Part shown: one piece after another, positions 5,847-8,794 of the stretch
Position numbering within the stretch: position 1 is the stretch's first letter
Layout: every line of letters starts with the position of its first letter
Assembly: GCA_022865845.1 (NCBI GenBank)
Contig: JALHUC010000635.1
Coordinates: 1-8,794, forward strand
Direction: 5' to 3'
DNA length: 8,794 nt
DNA from: a bacterium
GTDB lineage: Bacteria; BMS3Abin14
The notes under the pieces: generated by a model
Told to the model about the DNA's origin: nothing
What the model saw: the letters and a program-made list of their open reading frames with translations, nothing else
The model's database searches: none
Position numbers and translations under genes: made by a program

Positions 5847-6534
5847 TGTCCTGGAGCGGCCGGTTTTCGAGGCCAGACAGCTGACAAAGGTGTTTACCAA
5901 AGCGGGTAAGACCATCGAGGTTCTGGATGGTATGGAACTTTCCATGAAGAGCGGAGAGGTGGTGGGTATCCTCGGTGCTTCAGGGGCAGGGAAAAGCACC
6001 CTCCTTCACATTGCCGGGGGTCTTGACTGGCCGTCCTCCGGGACCGTCCATTATGGCGAAAAGGATATATTCAGTCTTTCAGAGCCGGAACTGGCGGCAT
6101 TTCGCAACAAGAGGATCGGTTTTGTCTTTCAGATGCATTATCTCCTGTCAGAGTTCACCTGCCTTGAGAACGTCATGATGCCCGGAATAATAGCAGGTGG
6201 GGAAAAAGATCAGGTCAGGGAAAGGGCTGAGGTGCTGTTGAAGCAGGTTGGTCTATCCCAACGAGGGGACCACAGGCCTGGTGAGCTTTCCGGGGGTGAG
6301 CAGCAGCGAGCGGCGGTGGCCAGAGCCCTCGTCAACCATCCTTCCATGGTACTGGCTGACGAACCCACAGGCAACCTGGATGCAAGGACGGCTGCTTCAG
6401 TACAGGATCTTTTCCTGGACCTTAACGAGACACACGGAACAACCTTCCTCGTCGTGACCCACAACAGGGAGATGGCTTCCCGATTTCATCGCAGGTTCCA
6501 GCTCAGGGACGGCGTGCTTCACCAGGAAAGGTGA
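5839..6534 (+). CDS. lolD: Lipoprotein-releasing system ATP-binding protein LolD
   Basis: This cytoplasmic ATPase powers lipoprotein extraction by the LolC-type permease. The product is 231 residues, the normal family length. All ABC motifs are intact: Walker A GASGAGKST (46-54), Q-loop Q98 in FVFQ, signature LSGGEQQR (150-157), Walker B MVLADEP (170-176, with D174 and catalytic E175), D-loop GNLD (178-181) and switch H208 in VVTHN. The segment after the Q-loop (MHYLLSEFTCLENVMMP) matches the LolD/MacB/FtsE subgroup. The ATG lies inside the lolC end (ATGAATGA, 8-nt overlap), which points to translational coupling and a fixed ratio of the two subunits. LolD and MacB ATPases look alike in sequence; the adjoining LolC-type permease and bamA settle the call. 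Confidence 0.95.
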   Translation: MNDVLERPVFEARQLTKVFTKAGKTIEVLDGMELSMKSGEVVGILGASGAGKSTLLHIAGGLDWPSSGTVHYGEKDIFSLSEPELAAFRNKRIGFVFQMHYLLSEFTCLENVMMPGIIAGGEKDQVRERAEVLLKQVGLSQRGDHRPGELSGGEQQRAAVARALVNHPSMVLADEPTGNLDARTAASVQDLFLDLNETHGTTFLVVTHNREMASRFHRRFQLRDGVLHQER

Positions 6535-8794
6535 TACAGTTGACCTGCAGAGTATTATTTACATCTACACTCGCCATCCTGTGTGCGGTTCTTTTATTCG
6601 GCGCCGTCGAGGCCCACGCCGCACCTGTTGTCACCGACATCCGCATCGAAGGGAACCAGCGAGTTGACAACTCCAGCGTTTTGAAAGCTTTATCCATAGG
6701 CATCGGAGACCCGTTCAGCAATTTTTCTATTACCCAGAGCGTACGCAGTCTTTACAAGCTGGGAGTTTTCGCCCGTGTGTCCATAGATGAGGAGGCCACT
6801 GAAAACGGTGTTGCCCTTGTTGTCAGCGTGACCGAGTTCCCTATGGTCCGCCGGATCGAATTTATCGGAAGGGAATCGGTGGATGAGATCGAACTGAAGA
6901 AGGTCCTCAAGGTAAAGGCTTTTTCCTTTGCGGACCCCGGTAAACTGCCTGCTGAGATCAAGGCTCTCGAAGGTGTATACAGTGCGGCCGGGTACCACGG
7001 CACCGGTATAACTTCCGACATTCAGGAAACCGAAAAGGGTGTCGTGATCACGTATACTGTAAAAGAGTCTGAAAAGTTCCTGATCCGCGAAGTAGACATC
7101 ATTGGCAACAGGAATATTGAAGATAGCAAGCTCCAGAAGGTAATGATGACCAAAGAGACCGGTCCGCTGTCTTTTATTTCATCAGCAGGAGGTTACGATG
7201 CAAAGGCTGCGGTCGACGATCTGCAGAGAATCCAGTACCTCTACATGGAGGATGGGTTCCTGGATATCAAGGTCCAGGAGCCTGAGGTGGAGTTGCATCC
7301 GGATGGCGAGGGGTTGTACGTCTCCCTCAAGGTGGATGAGGGAACACAATACACCCTTGGAGAGATCCGCTATTTAGGGGACTGGGAAGAACTTCCGGAT
7401 CATATAAGGAGAGAGCCGAGCGTCAATATTGGCGATATCTTTGTCAGAAGCAAGGTCATGAACGACCTTCGAATGTATGAGGACAGTTACCGCGATAAGG
7501 GGTATGCCTGGTGTCGCATCGAGCCTCTTTTCAATAAGGATCAGGACAAGAAGGAGGTTGCCCTTAACCTGGAGCTCAAAAAGGGTCCTCCTGTGCATAT
7601 CCGGTGGATACACGTGTCCGGAAACAGCAAAACCAGGGATTACGTCATCAGACGCGAAATGCGTCTCATGGAAGGGGATCTTTTCGACCAGAAGAAACTT
7701 GATGATTCAAAGCGCTTTATCAGGAGAATGGGTTTCTTCTCCACGGTCGATGTAAGGACCGTCAAGGTTGGAGACGACATTGCGGATATCCACGTCAAAG
7801 TTGAGGAGGGAGCGGCCGGTTCCCTTTCAGCCGGGGCATCCTTTTCGAGTGAGTCAGGCCTCGTAGGGACTCTGCAACTTTCCCTTGGGAACTTTTCTGG
7901 GAGGGGTCAGCGGCTGAATCTGAGCCTCGAGGCGGGTAGTGAAGTCTCCACTTACAGCGTCAGTTTCACTGAGCCGAGGCTGTTTTCAGGGGATTTCTCA
8001 TTCGGGCTAGACCTGTTCAACAAAAGCAATATTTATTCCGAATACACACAGGACAGTGACGGCGCCAGCGTGCGGCTGGGTTACATGCTCAGCGATTCAT
8101 CGAGCCTGTCGGGCCGTTATCGCTATGTGAACTATGATGTGTACGACATTGATTTAAATGCCAGCGATCTTATCAAGGAACAGGAAGGGATATCCGCCAC
8201 ATCCTCAATACGTCTCGGATATAATTATGATACGCGGGATTTCCCCCAGGACCCCAGAGAGGGAGTCAACCTTCGCCTATCAACGGAATTAGCGGGCGGT
8301 GCGCTTGGTGGAACCAACGATTTTGTGCGTTATGAGATCGAAGGCAGCTTTTTTACACCTCTTACCGGGGATCTGATCGGGCTTGCCCATCTGGAGTTGG
8401 GTGTCATCTCACCCTTTGGAGGAGATGAAGTTCCGGTTACCGAAAAATATTTCATGGGAGGGCTTTACTCTCTCCGGGGCTTCGAATACAGGATGGTCGG
8501 ACCCCTCGATGATGGTGAGCCTCTTGGGGGGACCAAATCTTTCCTGATGAATTTTGAGGCAACTTATCCCCTGATACGTGATGCCAACATAAAAGGTGTG
8601 CTTTTCTTCGATGGCGGAAACGTCTGGGCTGAGGCTGAGGATGTCAAGGCAGCAGACCTCAGATATGGAGCGGGCTTCGGATTCCGGTGGGCCGCGCCCA
8701 TCGGTCTCCTCAGACTGGAATGGGGTTTCAACATCGATCCGAAACCCGATGAGGTACAACCGGGATGGGAGTTTTCCATCGGGACGATGTTTTA
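6531..8794 (+). CDS. bamA: Outer membrane protein assembly factor BamA (last base of stop codon outside window)
   Basis: BamA is the outer-membrane core of the BAM complex and folds and inserts beta-barrel proteins. From GTG at 6531 it has 754 residues, slightly shorter than E. coli BamA (about 810). A Sec signal peptide ends at A28-H29-A30. Five POTRA domains follow, at about 33-102, 104-180, 181-270, 272-352 and 353-427, and then a 16-strand-type barrel from about 428. The barrel has the conserved loop-6 motif YSLRGF (646-651) and ends in WEFSIGTMF with a terminal aromatic F, as expected for a barrel signal. The window closes on 'TA' after that F, so a stop is almost certainly next. Start choice: GTG at 6531 overlaps the lolD stop as GTGA, a classic coupling; in-frame TTG at 6540 (751 residues) has AAAGG 8 nt upstream and is also possible. 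Both keep the signal peptide. Confidence 0.95.
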   Translation, partial: MIQLTCRVLFTSTLAILCAVLLFGAVEAHAAPVVTDIRIEGNQRVDNSSVLKALSIGIGDPFSNFSITQSVRSLYKLGVFARVSIDEEATENGVALVVSVTEFPMVRRIEFIGRESVDEIELKKVLKVKAFSFADPGKLPAEIKALEGVYSAAGYHGTGITSDIQETEKGVVITYTVKESEKFLIREVDIIGNRNIEDSKLQKVMMTKETGPLSFISSAGGYDAKAAVDDLQRIQYLYMEDGFLDIKVQEPEVELHPDGEGLYVSLKVDEGTQYTLGEIRYLGDWEELPDHIRREPSVNIGDIFVRSKVMNDLRMYEDSYRDKGYAWCRIEPLFNKDQDKKEVALNLELKKGPPVHIRWIHVSGNSKTRDYVIRREMRLMEGDLFDQKKLDDSKRFIRRMGFFSTVDVRTVKVGDDIADIHVKVEEGAAGSLSAGASFSSESGLVGTLQLSLGNFSGRGQRLNLSLEAGSEVSTYSVSFTEPRLFSGDFSFGLDLFNKSNIYSEYTQDSDGASVRLGYMLSDSSSLSGRYRYVNYDVYDIDLNASDLIKEQEGISATSSIRLGYNYDTRDFPQDPREGVNLRLSTELAGGALGGTNDFVRYEIEGSFFTPLTGDLIGLAHLELGVISPFGGDEVPVTEKYFMGGLYSLRGFEYRMVGPLDDGEPLGGTKSFLMNFEATYPLIRDANIKGVLFFDGGNVWAEAEDVKAADLRYGAGFGFRWAAPIGLLRLEWGFNIDPKPDEVQPGWEFSIGTMF

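Noticed and set aside
5424..5999. Reverse-strand open frame of 191 codons across the lolC-lolD junction
   Set aside because: It is antisense to two well-identified genes and has a low-complexity composition with no family resemblance.

Overview
The window comes from a Gram-negative (diderm) bacterium. Both the lipoprotein-sorting ABC transporter (LolC/LolD) and the outer-membrane assembly factor BamA are encoded on it. The gene order lysS - lolC - lolD - bamA, with one LolC/E-type permease gene, is one I associate with Deltaproteobacteria in the old broad sense (Desulfuromonadota/Desulfobacterota relatives). That placement is recalled from synteny and was not searched. All recognised genes lie on the + strand.

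Layout. Bases 1-285 are the 3' end of a gene whose product ends in a bacterial transcriptional activator domain (BTAD, TPR-like). Bases 286-717 show no convincing gene. Bases 718-2202 encode an exported beta-propeller protein with LVIVD-type repeats, followed by a strong intrinsic terminator at 2245-2290. Bases 2294-2986 are non-coding and unusually rich in repeats: an AT-rich inverted repeat, a roughly 208-bp block bounded by 10-bp inverted repeats and packed with hairpins, GAAGGG/CCCTTC-type short repeats, and an 11-bp perfect hairpin just before a possible lysS promoter. Bases 2987-4477 are lysS (class II lysyl-tRNA synthetase). After a 157-bp spacer comes a tightly coupled envelope-biogenesis group: lolC (4635-5846, TTG start with a near-perfect Shine-Dalgarno), lolD (5839-6534, overlapping lolC by 8 nt), and bamA (from 6531, or 6540, to the window edge). 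bamA is complete except for the last base of its stop codon.

How the genes work together. LolC and LolD form the inner-membrane ABC machine that extracts mature lipoproteins for delivery to the outer membrane. BamA is the outer-membrane beta-barrel insertase, and its partner lipoproteins depend on Lol, so the operon makes functional sense. lysS is a housekeeping neighbour. The BTAD regulator and the LVIVD propeller form a separate neighbourhood of unknown role; control of the propeller gene by the regulator is only a guess from adjacency.

I found no convincing new biological system. The points most worth a second look are the composite intergenic repeat region (2499-2883), a 17-bp identical repeat on either side of the LVIVD gene, and regularly placed histidines in the propeller protein. 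No tRNA, rRNA, CRISPR array or transposase gene was seen.
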